Below are positions 37,140 to 48,329 of a stretch of DNA of 64,000 nucleotides, one piece after another. The stretch's first letter is position 1; each line of letters begins with the position of its first letter. The notes beneath the pieces are model-generated. The model had not been told where the DNA came from. It did not search any database and worked only from the letters and a program-made list of their open reading frames with translations. The stretch lies in contig JAOTOM010001530.1 in the NCBI GenBank assembly GCA_034440615.1, positions 1 through 64,000 of the forward strand, written 5' to 3'. The DNA comes from Ashinkailepas kermadecensis. Taxonomy: Eukaryota; Arthropoda; Thecostraca; Neolepadidae. The translations under genes were made by a program, and so were the position numbers.

Positions 37140-38010
37140 GCTCAAAACGTACTGTACTATCCGTAATGTCACCTATGTTCTATGTTCAAAAAAACGTTCT
37201 CGTCTCCAACGACAGAGAGCGAGTCGGAGCGCTCGACAATGCCTTTGCGGCGAAACTCATCGACGCTGACGTCCACGAGGTGCTCAATGCGCCGGTGTAT
37301 GCACTGGAATCCCTACCTCAATTGCACGTGTCTGAGGGGCAGTCAGAGCTGCTTTGAAGCTCATCAGCCCTAACACGGCGAGCTTGATTGCATCAGCGAA
37401 AAAATTATTATCGCATGCCCTGATGAAACAGTGAGCTTCCTTACAAAAATGATTCGCACATCACTTGAAACTGCCGTCTTTCCGGAGGGATGGAGGCGGG
37501 TTAGCACTATGCATATATTTTATTTAAAAAAGAAGAAAAAGAGTCGCTTCAAATTGTCGCTCCGTATGTCTGCTTCATATCCTTGGAAAGGCGATTGAAC
37601 GTGTCGTATACAACGAAAATGTTATGTACGTGTCGTCTGTGCTGTTTCAGGAACAGCACTGATGTATGCCGCGTAGATCATGCGTACGTAACCTAGCGGT
37701 ATGCTTAAGCGCGGTATCGAAAGTCATGTCGTACAGCTACCAGACGACTCAATATGTTAGGATTATCACAGCCGCCTTTCAAAGCGTTAATCATAAGCTC
37801 GTCATCTATAAGACTCAACATTCCTATCATGTCTGCGATTTCACTATAAAGTGGTTCGCCTCCTACCTGTCTGATAGGCGCCAGAGAGCTGCTGTTAACG
37901 GCAAATCGTCTGAATGGAAATCGATTGTATCCGGAGTACCGGAGTGTCTGTCTGTTATCTGTACATCTGTGCATATGTATTTATGTGTTTTAAGCCTTGA
38001 CTTCGCCGGT
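37140..38010 (+). pseudogene. Eroded Jockey/CR1-like LINE RT fragment
   Basis: About 37205-37360 reads as a linker before RT. About 37790-37955 reads 'VNHKLVIYKTQHSYHVCDFT', 'IKWFASYLSDRRQRAAVNGK' and 'SEWKSIVSGVPE'. This matches the conserved 'DH..L..KL...G.....W..SYLS.R.Q...V.G..S....V..GVPQGS' of Jockey/CR1-group elements, with a final Q-to-E change. Upstream parts are broken by shifts and stops, and the YADD block is absent. It is distinct in style from the L1/Tx1 fossil before it. Confidence 0.55.
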
Positions 38011-38284
38011 TAGTGGTGCTTGCCTCTGTTGGTGATCGGTGGAAATATAGCAAAGAAATAAATCACACTTATATTTCTTAATTGTGAAATGATTTCATCC
38101 TAGATATTTCGGAATTGTTTTTATTTATTTCGTCGCGGAACGGAGGAAATTAACGCGTGGGCCTGAATGAAGGGGAACTACCACATATCACGCTCCAAGA
38201 TAGATCAACGCCGATCATATCAGTTAGAATAGCGTACTTTTACAACATGGGAACGGATAGAAACCCTCCATCCACATTTATTAG

Positions 38285-38520
38285 ATGAGAGTAGGGGAGA
38301 AAGCACCAGGACGATGGGATCAGTCCCTGTGCATTTCGTACGAGTGCTCTAGGTCAGCCAAATCGCGGTCGTTTCAATACCAATTTATTCACCGATGTAT
38401 TCCCAATCGGCTTTTCTTGCGGTTTCCCAATTTGAGAATCGCTACTTGCATGTGTGCAAAGTACACGAGCCGTAAATTGTGTTTAACGCACTTATGCCGA
38501 GTGTGAGAATTGCAGATGAA
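38285..38520 (+). pseudogene. Possible C-terminal tail of an L1/Tx1-like LINE
   Basis: 'RSFQYQFIHRCIPNRLFLRF' followed by 'LRIATCMC' and 'LTHLC' resembles the terminal 'FQ...LH....N..L....I....C..C......H....C' block of L1/Tx1-type ORF2 proteins. No RT precedes it in frame. Weak similarity by eye only. Confidence 0.35.
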
Positions 38521-39255
38521 ATGGAAAAGAAGCCTTACAAGACTATGATAGAAGGTAGGAGCAGCATGGAGAGAGAATGGGCAGTGTTTGCTCATGGTTT
38601 TGCGGTATAGGCTTATCCAGCCAAATATGTGTGCCTGCCTATGTGCGTGCGTGCGTGTGCGCGTGTGTGCCTGCCGGTGTGCGCAAATGTTGATTGTGTC
38701 CGTGTTGTGGGCGTGTTCGAAGAAATTTCCTCTTTTGAAAAGACATCAGAAAGTGAATGGCCTTAAGTCCATGAGAAAGGATGCAGCTGAGTGTTGAGCA
38801 ATGCTGAGTTTTCAGACACCTCAAACTTCGGACGTGCTGCTGTTCCAATACCAACACCTGGGTGAAGTCGGGGCAATAACCACAATCCCATTCCAGTGCA
38901 AGCTATCATCGATATTACACAGCCAGCGGGCTTAGGACATAATTCAGATTCACAGGTCGCGAACCGCTCAGAAGCGTCGCCAGGAGTGAATGGCAATCTC
39001 ATACTGCATGTCCACGGGCGCTGTATAGTAAGCCCCTACAACAAAGCACGATCAACAGGATTAACGATGGAAGATGGCCGGCGACGTCCAGGTTACGCTC
39101 AGCTGCCAAACGGCAGTCGCCGGCGGCGAGACGCCGACGACGAGACGCCGACGACGGATGCTGGCTGCTCAGCACACGGCTCACGAGCCAGCCGAGACCG
39201 GCCCGCAAGTCTGCACCGGCGACAGCCTGGCCTGGAGCAAGCGATCGACTGTCGC
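38521..39255. other. No recognisable gene; short TG-rich patch
   Basis: A TG/CG-rich low-complexity patch lies at about 38635-38690; no gene motif. Confidence 0.4.
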
Positions 39256-39521
39256 CAGGCGCGGATCCAGGACCTATCATTGGGGGGCACAATTCTTAGG
39301 GTGGGCGCCTTCGATGGGAAAATTCGTTGAGCGAGAAGGACGAGGTGCATTCGAGAGTACTGAGCCTTTTCTTCTAAAATGGGTGTGGTTTTGCTGAAAA
39401 ATCCGTCCAGCGAGGAAGGGGTGCACTCGAGCCTTCCCGAAGGGTCGCTTTTGCCTGCCGGAGGGCCCCACCTTTTCATGTGGAGGGGTGCATGATCCCA
39501 GTGCCTCCCCCCCCCCCAGAC
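39256..39521. mobile_element. Possible second hAT-like element, incomplete
   Basis: The left end CAGGCGCGGATCCAGGA then TTGGGGGGCAC resembles the 632-bp element's end. The right side, read inward, begins CTGGGGGGGG then AGGCAC. Flanks ACTGTCGC and ACTGCCGT match at six of eight positions. Inside are two related blocks near 39330-39350 and 39410-39430. The right end lacks the CAGGCGC core, so it is either truncated or wrongly delimited. Confidence 0.35.
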
Positions 39522-39957
39522 TGCCGTCACCATGGATCACATTATCATCCACACCAGCAGCCTGCCGGCTGGCCGCTGTCTCGCTTCAGAACCATCACTA
39601 AGAGTAGCCAGTCTCTGAGGCCGCGTTCTGTAGTCTGCCAGTGCGGATATCCTGCTAGCCTGCCAGGGTGGATATCCTGCTGGCCTGCCAGGCCGGCGGC
39701 TCCGGTTCGCCGGACCGCACAGCGTTTGCAGTGATCCAGGACCGTGGCCAGAAATGCCCACCTGACGAGGAAGCTTCGGGAAATACTCGCGTCGGTGTTC
39801 ACTCAGTCGCTCGCTTGCTACCATACAAACGAGGCTGAGCGGTTAGCGTGTCACCCCCGAAACTGAAGAGCCTATGCTCACCACTCTGGGATAGCGGCGC
39901 TGGAGCTATGACCCCAAGCTAGCGACGCAATACCCCTGGTCCCTGAAGACTCTGGAC
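39522..39957. other. No recognisable gene
   Basis: Contains a short duplicated 'GGATATCCTGCT...CTGCCAG' motif near 39645-39690 and nothing else identifiable. Confidence 0.35.
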
Positions 39958-40385
39958 TAGGGACGATTGCCTGACGGCCCTGGACTGACAACACTGGACT
40001 GATGACCCGGACTGATGACCTTGGACTTATGACCCTGAACTGATGACCTTGGACTGATGACCATGAACTGATTCCCTTGAACGGATGACCCTGGACTGAA
40101 AACCCTTGGCTGATGACCCTAAGCTGATGACCTGAACTGATGACCTGAGCTGATGACTCTGAACTTATGACCCTGAATCGATGACCCAGGGCTGATAATC
40201 CTGAACTGATGACCTTGAACTGATGACCCTGGACTGACAACCCTGGGCTGATGACCCTGGACGGATGATCATGGACTGACAGCCCTTGACTGACAACCCT
40301 GGGCTGATGACCCTAGACGGATGATCCTGAACTGACAGCCCTTGACTGATGACCCAGGACTGATGACCCTGAACGGATGACCTTG
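39958..40385. repeat. Degenerate minisatellite, 13-15-bp unit
   Basis: About 28 units of ACTGATGACCCTGGA type with frequent substitutions. Unit length varies, so no frame is preserved. Confidence 0.9.
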
Positions 40386-40888
40386 GGTGCCGGCGACCCA
40401 ACAATCACGCCTGCGGTCGTCTCAGTGGCATGGCTTGGCAGAGTTTGGCAGGATTATGGCCACGTTCGCGATAATGACAGCTTTGGCTGGGTTGGCATTG
40501 GATGTCAGTGGCTTCTTGAAACGAGAAGAGCTCGTCTGGTCTCATCGACCATCTTCGAGCCTTTGGTATATTTCACGGTAAGAGAAAAGCCGACAACCCG
40601 AGACTCGTTTGTTTTGAGCTGACTGGCATCGCCGTCTGTCCACAAACGCAGTGAAGAATTTTGGGAGGAATGAACATCGATTGAAATGCTGTTCAAGCAA
40701 GATGATGCATAACATGTACATGGCGAACCATTCTGGAGCTTGGTTTATTGGCCGACACCAATTGCCCTGGACACTGTGGAACTAAATAACGATTGCATGA
40801 TTAAAAACATACCGGTGACAATAGAAAGGAGCTTGTAGCTGTTTTAGTCACGAGAAGGGAGGGATTTACACACATTGAACTTTGAAGA
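40386..40888. other. No recognisable gene
   Basis: Frames up to about 80 codons without motifs. Confidence 0.4.
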
Positions 40889-40892
40889 TTAA

Positions 40893-41662
40893 CCCGCGCC
40901 GTCTCGGGGGTTGATGTCCCCCCCCAAAGGTATTCCACGGATAGTGAAAGAACACATCAATTTGGCATGTTGTGTCAAAATTTTGAGGTCAGGTCAACTA
41001 GGGTCAACGAGTTAGTCAAGGTCAAGTGAGGTCACCTCCAGAAAAGTTCAACCAGTCGTCACGCTTTAACTGATAAATCTATTTTTATGAAACTTTCAGC
41101 GTCTGCTTATCTTTAGGGACGAAACAAAACGCACCAGATGAATTTTGTGTTTTTTTCCGTTTTTAAGTGCTTATTAGTTTCACATTAGAGCTAAAATCGA
41201 AGATTCTGGCTAAAGTAAGAATTTGATGAGAGCAAGTTGACCTCGAACAACGTTTTTCGGTCTGCTCTACCCATTAGAAAAATAAAAATTAAAGATAATT
41301 GAAAACTCAAAACTTTGAAAGTTCAAAACATAATTGATTTTTGGGTGGGTAAAATTTTAAGGCCATTGTCGTCTTCGCCCTCCTTTTCTGATTCCAAATA
41401 TTTTTTATCTCAAATCTCCCCCAAGATGAACTCCCCACAGCCAAAAACATGATGTAAGTCGTGAAAACTTAGGCTCCCTAGTGATGTCACTTTTGGGGGA
41501 TACAATTTTTGGGGTGGTGTCTGGCCCTACTCGTCGAGCGCTTTCAGATGACATCTCTTTCGGTTTCGTGCGACGCTTAGTTTGGAGATTAGAGGGGGTT
41601 GTATCAACCCCCCCCCCGCCCGAGACGGGGGTGTGAGGATATGACCGGAAAGACGGGGAGGG
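40893..41662. mobile_element. piggyBac-like non-autonomous transposon, copy B (770 bp)
   Basis: Ends are CCCGCGCCGTCT at the left and, inverted, CCCTCCCCGTCT at the right (10 of 12 identical), directly flanked by TTAA at 40889-40892 and 41663-41666. TTAA targets with CCC...GGG ends are diagnostic of piggyBac-type elements. There is a second subterminal inverted pair: GTCTCGGGGGTTGAT at the left, and CAACC plus a C-run plus CGAGAC at the right. The interior has no transposase ORF and includes AGGTCA-like words. A related partial copy lies inverted at 15925-16220. Confidence 0.75.
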
Positions 41663-41666
41663 TTAA

Positions 41667-42269
41667 GTTATTAGTACCTACAGAGTACTCCTCATCAGAG
41701 ATGTAGGCCCATTCGTGACTCGGAGCGATCCCAGCCTTTAATCATCAGGATTGTCAGCTGTGCTTCGCGTAAGGTGTGCTGGAGCTTTATTCTGAAAGCT
41801 CATCTAGTTCATATCACAGCTGCTAGACTTGTAGTGATAATAGACCTGACAATGTACGCCAGTTTTTCTGGCCACGAAGATGTAGTTCGAGTACGTAACC
41901 ACGCAAGTGTCGAAGCATGAGCGCGTCAGGTTGGCTGTAGCCCACCTGCTGCGCTCCTGCTGTAAGGGGAGTGGGTACGGGTACATGCAGGACATGGTTC
42001 GCAAACAAGAAAAGTATGAATCGGAGATCGCTGGAGGCCCGAGTACCGCGACGCCCTCGCCATTCAACAGAACAGCGAGCATCGCCAGCTCGCTGAACCG
42101 CACTTATCTATACGAGATATGCATGACGGAATTCGAGTGAATACTGAAGCCATTTTATTGTTTTTGTACCACACTGCACACAATACATTTGGGCCGCGCT
42201 CTGTTTATTTTCAATATATATTGTATTCAATATCTATACATTTTGTATTCAATAATCAATGATGAATAG
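41667..42269. other. No recognisable gene
   Basis: Short opposing frames at 41804-42140; AT-rich right end. Nothing identified. Confidence 0.4.
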
Positions 42270-42583
42270 CCCTAAGGTAGCTCAGTTGGTTAGAGCGCCG
42301 GCTTGCATTTCCTGTCTGTCCTGGCAAGACAGAGTTCGAGTCACTTCACGCGCTCGTGCTCAGCCCCCGACTCGGAGGTCAGTTGGCAACTGGTCCGATA
42401 AGGCCGGGAACGAGCTATGCGGCCGTGCCGGTGCATTGATGGCACGTTAAACTTTCGGTCAAAATTCTGCCGTTGAACTGGAATTCGTTGATTGGGTGGC
42501 TGGGCCAGGGTTCATGCAACAAGCTCTGCTTAGCAACATAATCCTGGTTCACAAAGCCACCGCAGCAAGAATTGGGACTAAGT
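42270..42583 (+). mobile_element. tRNA-derived SINE family 2, copy B
   Basis: Head 'GGTAGCTCAGTTGGTTAGAG' contains a perfect A box (TAGCTCAGTTGG). 'AGAGTTCGAGTC' is the B box about 35 bases later. The body carries 'GCATTGATGGCACGTTAAAC' and 'CATGCAACAAGCTCTGCTT' and the element ends 'AGCAAGAATTGGGACTA'. Colinear with 13498-13803. An intron-length spacer between the boxes and the long non-tRNA body argue against a functional tRNA. Confidence 0.8.
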
Positions 42584-43227
42584 TTCAAAGAAATGCATGT
42601 GTCATGGACCTGATTGACCTCTGCGCAGCTGAGATAGCCATGAGCACCAAGACCACCAAACTATTGATCTGCTTGACGGTCACAAGAGCGCATGACCGCC
42701 CTGCAAAGTGCAGACCGACGCCGTTGTGTGCTTCCACTCACCGATAGTAGAAGGTATCCATGTCCACGTGACGACAATCCACGCACGGCTGCGTCACGAC
42801 CAAGAGCGCCGGCGTCAGGATGGCTCACTGTGACCACTCGATGCCAGTTCACAGCTTTTTTGCGCTATTTTCACAGTAGCCCGGATGTGAGGGGCGGAGC
42901 TTGCAGCTTAATCTCCGGTAGGATGACTGACGGCCCAGTCTGACCTGACTTGCCAGCGCCTGTCTTATCTCCGTTTGTGTGCGCCGTCCATAGGTGGCTC
43001 TGCAATGGTAGACATGGAGAGTGAAAGCGCGATTATCCGTCGACACTCTATGTTTAAGCAGTGGATCGGTGCAGATAAGAGCACGTGGTGCTGCACTGTC
43101 CGACTTCTGGTGTGAGCCGGGCTGGGCGCGTCGGCATGCGGGATTGTTCTGTGACGGTGCCACCCACGCAGACCAGCAGCTTATCTCAGAGGCATCTCCG
43201 GCCGAGCTCCTACCCGAGCAGCATCTG
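42584..43227. other. No recognisable gene
   Basis: No motif; the minus-strand 381-codon frame that crosses from here to 43994 is held open by the 24-bp and ATC repeats. Confidence 0.4.
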
Positions 43228-43503
43228 CTCACACCAGCAGACGGCTGACAGCTCACACCAGCAGACGGCTGACAGATCACGCCAGCAGACGGCTGACGGC
43301 TCACACCAGCAGACGGCTGACAGCTCACACCAGCAGACGGCTGACAGCTCACACCAGCAGACGGGTGACAGATCACGCCAGCAGACGGCTGACAGATCAC
43401 GCCAGCAGACGGCTGACAGCTCACACCAGCAGACGGCTGACAGCTCACACCAGCAGACGGCTGACAGATTATGCCAGCAGACGGCTGACGGCTCACACCA
43501 GCA
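43228..43503. repeat. Minisatellite, 24-bp unit, about 11 copies
   Basis: CAGCTCACACCAGCAGACGG plus CTGA at exact 24-bp period, with CAGATCACG variants. Encodes an 8-residue repeat in several frames. Confidence 0.95.
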
Positions 43504-43726
43504 AAAGCGTCAAGGCTTACACCCGCATGCCACTTGTGCCAGATCTGCAGACACACACCACTCGAGGACACATGGACAGCTGTAGTGGATGCCCATGTCA
43601 GGTCGAAGTGAAGCAAAATGGCTGTAGCAAATATTGATGTTGAGAACAAAATGAGTAAGTAGGAAGACTGGTAACATGAAGTAGCGTGGCGTCCGATGTC
43701 CCAGGCACTTCTCGTAAGTGATGCAT

Positions 43727-43752
43727 CACCATCATCACGGTCATCATCACGG

Positions 43753-43812
<60 letters not shown>

Positions 43813-43813
43813 A
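43727..43813. repeat. (ATC)n microsatellite
   Basis: TCA/ATC triplets, pure for about 60 bp, giving poly-Asp and poly-Met readings on the minus strand. Confidence 0.97.
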
Positions 43814-44171
43814 TATCATGATATGTGTCGGAGTTCAGTGACAAGGGTGAAGCACCAAACGAGTATACAATGAATTTCAAGTCGAATAATATAGTAGGTT
43901 GCGGTTTAAGGTGGTCACCGGGGTAACCGAATATTGGCAAAGCACCGACTTTTTTGAAAGAATAAGCACTAGGCTCTCTTACCTCAGGTAGCAAACAGGG
44001 TTCTTACCGCTCTGCACAACAGTTGTGACCGCTCTGCACAACAACAGTATGTTCCAGCCTCGAATTGTCACACGTTAATGCACGGTGAGAATTAGCCCGC
44101 ACACCCAGCTTCTTCATTTGTTTGATGACTAAGAAATGCGCACATGCCCAGGACCATCTCCTAAATGGGTT

Positions 44172-44345
44172 CGTAGCGCGTCGGCAGCTCAGTGGTTAGG
44201 CTGAGCGTTCGGGTGACCAGAGGTACTGGGATCGATTCTCCGCGATGCTCGCCTGTCCTGCCGGGGTGAGAGACAGGCGATGCGATGCGGCGTCAGCTGT
44301 CTAGTGCGTCGTGAAGCCACAAACAACTAAGTGACTAAATGTCAG
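44172..44345 (+). mobile_element. tRNA-derived SINE family 3, copy 2
   Basis: Head 'GTCGGCAGCTCAGTGGTTAG' (A box) and 'GGGATCGATTCTCCGCG' (B box), then 'CCTGCCGGGGTGAGAG' and 'AGTGCGTCGTGAAGCC'. Same order as 34185-34353 in inverse orientation. The tail contains short AACTAAGTGACTAA-like words. Confidence 0.75.
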
Positions 44346-45435
44346 CAGAAGGCCAGACGATGATCGCGACACCGGCTGCTCTGTGTGTGGCAAAGTCAGC
44401 GCACCTCCACCGAGAGCCCGCTGTTGTTGGTCGTGGTGATGCAAATCGCAGCGACGTGTGGCTGCCGAAGAGCACCGCTCCCAGCAACAGGTCGTCGGTG
44501 CGCAGCGAAGGAGCTCGTCTGCACCTGATGGAGAGTGCGCCGCCCTGCTCGGCACCGCCTCGACCCGTCCGCTGTCCGTGTTCCCGTTCATTTACCGGCG
44601 GGCACACGGTCAGTCTGCATCCACACATCCTGTCAACCTCTGTCGAACGCTTGTCGCGCACATTTGGCGCAGCACATTCAAGGACCAGACCCTCCCCCCC
44701 CCCCCACCCCCTCCCAGGTCGGAGATCACGCCCGGGAACGCCGGGAACTTCAGGTCAGGTGCCTCTCGCCGAGCGGCCAGAAGTTGCTGTTTCCAGGAAG
44801 CCGGCGCCCAAACCGCCTCCAGCCACCAGCTGCAGGGAAATCCTGGCGGCAACTTCTGCGGCCAAATTGGAAGTGCCGCGCAGCTTTACATTGGAAATTG
44901 CCCGGAATGCCCGTTATTCGTTTGCGATTCATGAATCGGACGCCAGGCGGTGGGCCGTGTGCTAATCGCGTCGGTCGGTGCGGCCAAAACCCGCCACGAC
45001 CGGCCATGGAAAACCGGTGGAAAACGGCGCCAGTCACGGTGACACTGCGCTTGACGCAAAGGAAGCCGCCGCCGGACGGCCATTGTGTTGTCGAAAAGCT
45101 GCACACTGCTTGATCTGTTATCGCCTGAGGTGTGCGGTTCACCCGCTACCAACTGGGAACTCATAGCCACTCGAAACAGGTGGAGGGAAATTCCCCCCAC
45201 CCCCACCCCACCTCGTTCTTCGCAAGCTGGAACTCGAACACGATAGGAGTGTTCAAGTCGACTTCCAGTGCGTGGTTATGTGATGCATCGAGTCAGTTTG
45301 TGAGTCGCAAGGCAGACACCTGGGGAGCGGCCGGGCGTCGCGAGTCAGTCAGCGAGGGAACGGCTTCACGCGTCGGTCAGCGAGCGAAGCAGCCAGGAGA
45401 GTGGCGAGTCAGCGAGCAGGCAGGCAGACGGGCAG
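44346..45435. other. GC-rich sequence without a confirmed gene
   Basis: Overlapping GC-driven frames on both strands (up to 208 codons at 44339-44965, which begins inside the SINE tail). A poly-C run lies at about 44693-44706. A degenerate GAGTCAGCGAG-type array lies at 45340-45430. Confidence 0.4.
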
Positions 45436-45594
45436 GGGGACGAGTGGTCTAGGGGTAGGGGCTCGTCTCGCAATCGAAAGATTGTGGGTTCGAATCTCAC
45501 CTGTCGCTACTCTTCGCCCGCCACCAATCGGCGTGAGAGATTGGCGACGCTGTATGACTCAACGGTCGACGTGTCGTAAAACCAATAACCAACC
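45436..45594 (+). mobile_element. tRNA-Val-like SINE, copy 2
   Basis: Head 'GGGGACGAGTGGTCTAGGGG', B-box region 'GTGGGTTCGAATCTCAC', body 'CTACTCTTCGCCCGCCACC' and tail 'AAAACCAATAACCAAC'. It has the same length as copy 1 (2109-2267) and most positions agree. The anticodon-loop position reads CGC here versus CAC in copy 1. Confidence 0.8.
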
Positions 45595-46223
45595 GAGGCC
45601 GACGTGGCGGGGCGTCCCGAACTGGGCCGCGTGGAGTCCGAGCTGTCACGCCGGAACTACGGCCGTCTGACCGTCACATCGCCGGCCGGGGGTGAGTCAG
45701 CGACAGTACTCCCGGATCCTGCCGGCGCCCCTCTCGCCGCCGACGTCAGCGGCAAGACGCGACTCCGGTCCGACTCGGCGGCTCGACTCGCCGCTCCGAG
45801 TCTGACTCACTGGCCGACTGGGCAGTCCGGCGGGCGCGCGAACGCTCACCGCTGGATGCTGCACGCACGTCGGCGACCACACGTCGGCGACCAATTGAGC
45901 GGTGTTCAGTTGAGAGAGGAAACCAGCTTGTGACGGATCGACGTACATACAGATCCGTGGATTTTCGCAAATCCCTCGGATTTGAACATGCCACGCCGGT
46001 GTGATGCTCATAGGCAATTTATTCGGTATCTTTCTGCGGATACATTTGGATAAAATTGCTATTTTGTGAGAAGATTTTCCGAAAATCGGAGGTGGAGCAG
46101 CTGGAATTTTGTGCTTATGTACACCCGCCAGTGCGAGACATATTGAATCCAAAAGAGAGGCGTTTGACGTCAGCATTGGCAGCTGGACCGCATGTAGCTG
46201 GAGATCGTTGAGCGAGGGAAGCA
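45595..46223. other. No recognisable gene
   Basis: GC-rich to 45900, then AT-rich. Minus-strand 175-codon frame (45697-46224) has no motif. Confidence 0.35.
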
Positions 46224-46811
46224 TTGCGTCACAACTTTGGAATAAATGTGATGGCCGCGGTGGTTGGATTTATGACCATTGCGAGTATGAATCTCGTCTT
46301 CCGTGCCTCCTATGACAAGGCCACGAAGGTGTGCCCATGTCCGTTGTTATCTACTGATATCTACCTGGGTCTAACGGGATCAAAATGCACGAATTTATAC
46401 GAGATGTGCTTTATGGTGAATTTGTGTTGGGCGGAAGCGGTTCCATGCAACCTACTCGTGCCGGGACATGACATGACATGACATGACATGACATGTAGCG
46501 AAATTCATTGGTCAAATATATTCCAGACCCGTGAGGAGCAGTCCGTATCCAATGCAAATCCGATAACAAACAGAACGTGGATCCAATCCAACCAGTTTGA
46601 AAAAGGTGATTTGCTGCAGCAAGCAGATCAGCAATGCAGTTTCGAGGTCATTCATGAATCGAGTCCGAATCGGAAGGTGCTTTTCAATATTTTACCAATC
46701 TCATCCAGATGCGACCCGGACCAAAATCATCATGCACCCGTTTTTTTCGCGATGTGGAGAGAGGGTGAGAATATTTATCTGCCTATCTTTCATGCAATGC
46801 CATGGGTGTAA
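46224..46811 (+). pseudogene. Candidate secreted-protein ORF split by a TGACA repeat
   Basis: Two frames in the same phase (46224-46481 and 46488-46811) are separated only by one TGA that falls inside a six-unit ATGAC repeat (46467-46495). The ATG at 46251 has a good context (G at -3 and +4) and starts 'MAAVVGFMTIASMNLVF', a signal-like segment. Before the break there are six cysteines, including CPC and 'KC..LYEMC...LC'; after it, three more and a glycosylation-type NRT. No known family. It could be an ORF broken by repeat expansion, or chance frames; 190 codons is near what chance allows. Confidence 0.3.
46467..46495. repeat. (TGACA)n pentanucleotide repeat
   Basis: Six near-perfect units inside the split ORF. 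A 5-bp unit shifts frame with every gain or loss. Confidence 0.95.
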
Positions 46812-46877
46812 TGTGAAATTCCACGAAGCTAAGAAGAACATATATAGTAATAGTAATATAGTAGTACTAAATTAATA

Positions 46878-46879
<2 letters not shown>

Positions 46880-46912
<33 letters not shown>
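46880..46912. repeat. (TA)n microsatellite
   Basis: Short TA run; neighbouring AGTAATATAGTAGTACTAAA-like words are duplicated on either side (about 46845-46875 and 46912-46935). Confidence 0.9.
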
Positions 46913-46916
<4 letters not shown>

Positions 46917-46935
46917 ATATAATAGTACTAAAGTA

Positions 46936-48329
46936 TTATAGTATAATGTATGGATAGCTTATGGGTTCGCATTGCATCCGCGGCCATGGCGCCGCACATA
47001 TACGTGTGGCCAGCCAAATCCGTGTTATGTTCTACCAGCTCCAAACAGCAGCCTTGTGTTTTCCATGACAAACGATTTTCATTGAAATTCCACCGCCACA
47101 ATGGTCGGTTGCTACAGTTGGTTCTCTTTGTGCCGGACGAAAGTCCCGCTCAGCGTCGCCGACACGCGCCGCAGCTGCAGGCTTCGCTGCTGGTCGCGGC
47201 CGGGCCACGTGCGCGCCACGCGCTCCGGAATTCTCCACCCGTAGTCATGAATCAAACCGACATTCGGTCAGCTTTTCTTTGGTCGTTTTCCGAGGGAGCA
47301 ACGCCGTTCAACAGGTGTCTGGCGGTGCGTGCTCGATGATTCAATCAACGATGTGGGGGAGAGGGATGGCTGCACGACGGAGCAGAAGGGCTCCAGTTGT
47401 TCCACGCCTGCAATCAGAACAATCGGCGTGCGTCCGGCGAACACACATGAAAACAAGAAAGCAAGCGTATGATGCGGGCTTTCGCGGTGTCAGAACTTTC
47501 CATTGGTAACTTTGCAAGCGTTCAATTGAAAGCGTTCATATCACGTATATCACGCATATCACGCAATTCTGGAGGCAAGTCGCAAACATTTTCAGTAATC
47601 TGAGGTACAATGGTTGGTATGTGTAATTGTAGGACTGCCGCTTAGCTGAAAAGTGTGCAGTATTTCACGTTTAGGTTGCCATTTCCATGGCGCGAATGCT
47701 TCCTAAGAGGTTCGATCGACTTTGATGATATTTACAATATCCTATTCTTTAATATTTATGCACATTCTCCCAAAATTGCAACTATGCACCTTGTCAAGCC
47801 ACGACGTTATGACGTAATTTTCCAGGTCATGTCCGGGCACAAAGCAACTAAACCGTCGATTTACTATTGAATGTCAATGTTTTAGCGGCCATTGTACCCT
47901 CTTATGCAATACTTCGTACCTTGTTCGTGCACCTGTGATGCGTTGACGAGCATAACAATGATATGAAGGTCAAGGTTATGATAGATCAACCACCCTACTA
48001 CGTGACCTCACAGCCTCCTGAATATGTATTAGAAAATGTGCTCTATTTATGTTTTTTTTTATTCATCAAGTGGAATGCGTGAAAAATTGGTGCTTGCGGA
48101 CTCAACTCTACTTCCTCTTGCCATCAGGGATTCCTTCCAGTGTCCAATATACCCTTGAATGTGAGTTTGGAAAATTATTTAATTCATTGCCAGACCCCCT
48201 GCATCAGTTGAGTGTTGGCTGGATGAGATCATCCGAAGCGTGGCCTCTGTCTGGGTCTGGCACACGAGGAGTCGACTTCCGCCCATGAGGGCCAGTCAGG
48301 ATGCGTGATAGTTGGCAGACGGCTCTTTT
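46936..48329. other. No recognisable gene
   Basis: Frames up to 129 codons (46950-47339, +) without motifs; AT-rich after 47600. Confidence 0.4.

Noticed and set aside
42270..42345. Functional tRNA gene
   Set aside because: A and B boxes are present, but the fold is poor, the spacer is long and the element continues as a repeated SINE body found also at 13.5 kb.
42849..43994. 381-codon minus-strand ORF
   Set aside because: Held open by the 24-bp minisatellite and the ATC repeat (poly-Asp); no domain outside them.
44339..44965. 208-codon plus-strand ORF
   Set aside because: Starts inside a SINE tail and runs through GC-rich sequence and a poly-C run; three frames are open at once.
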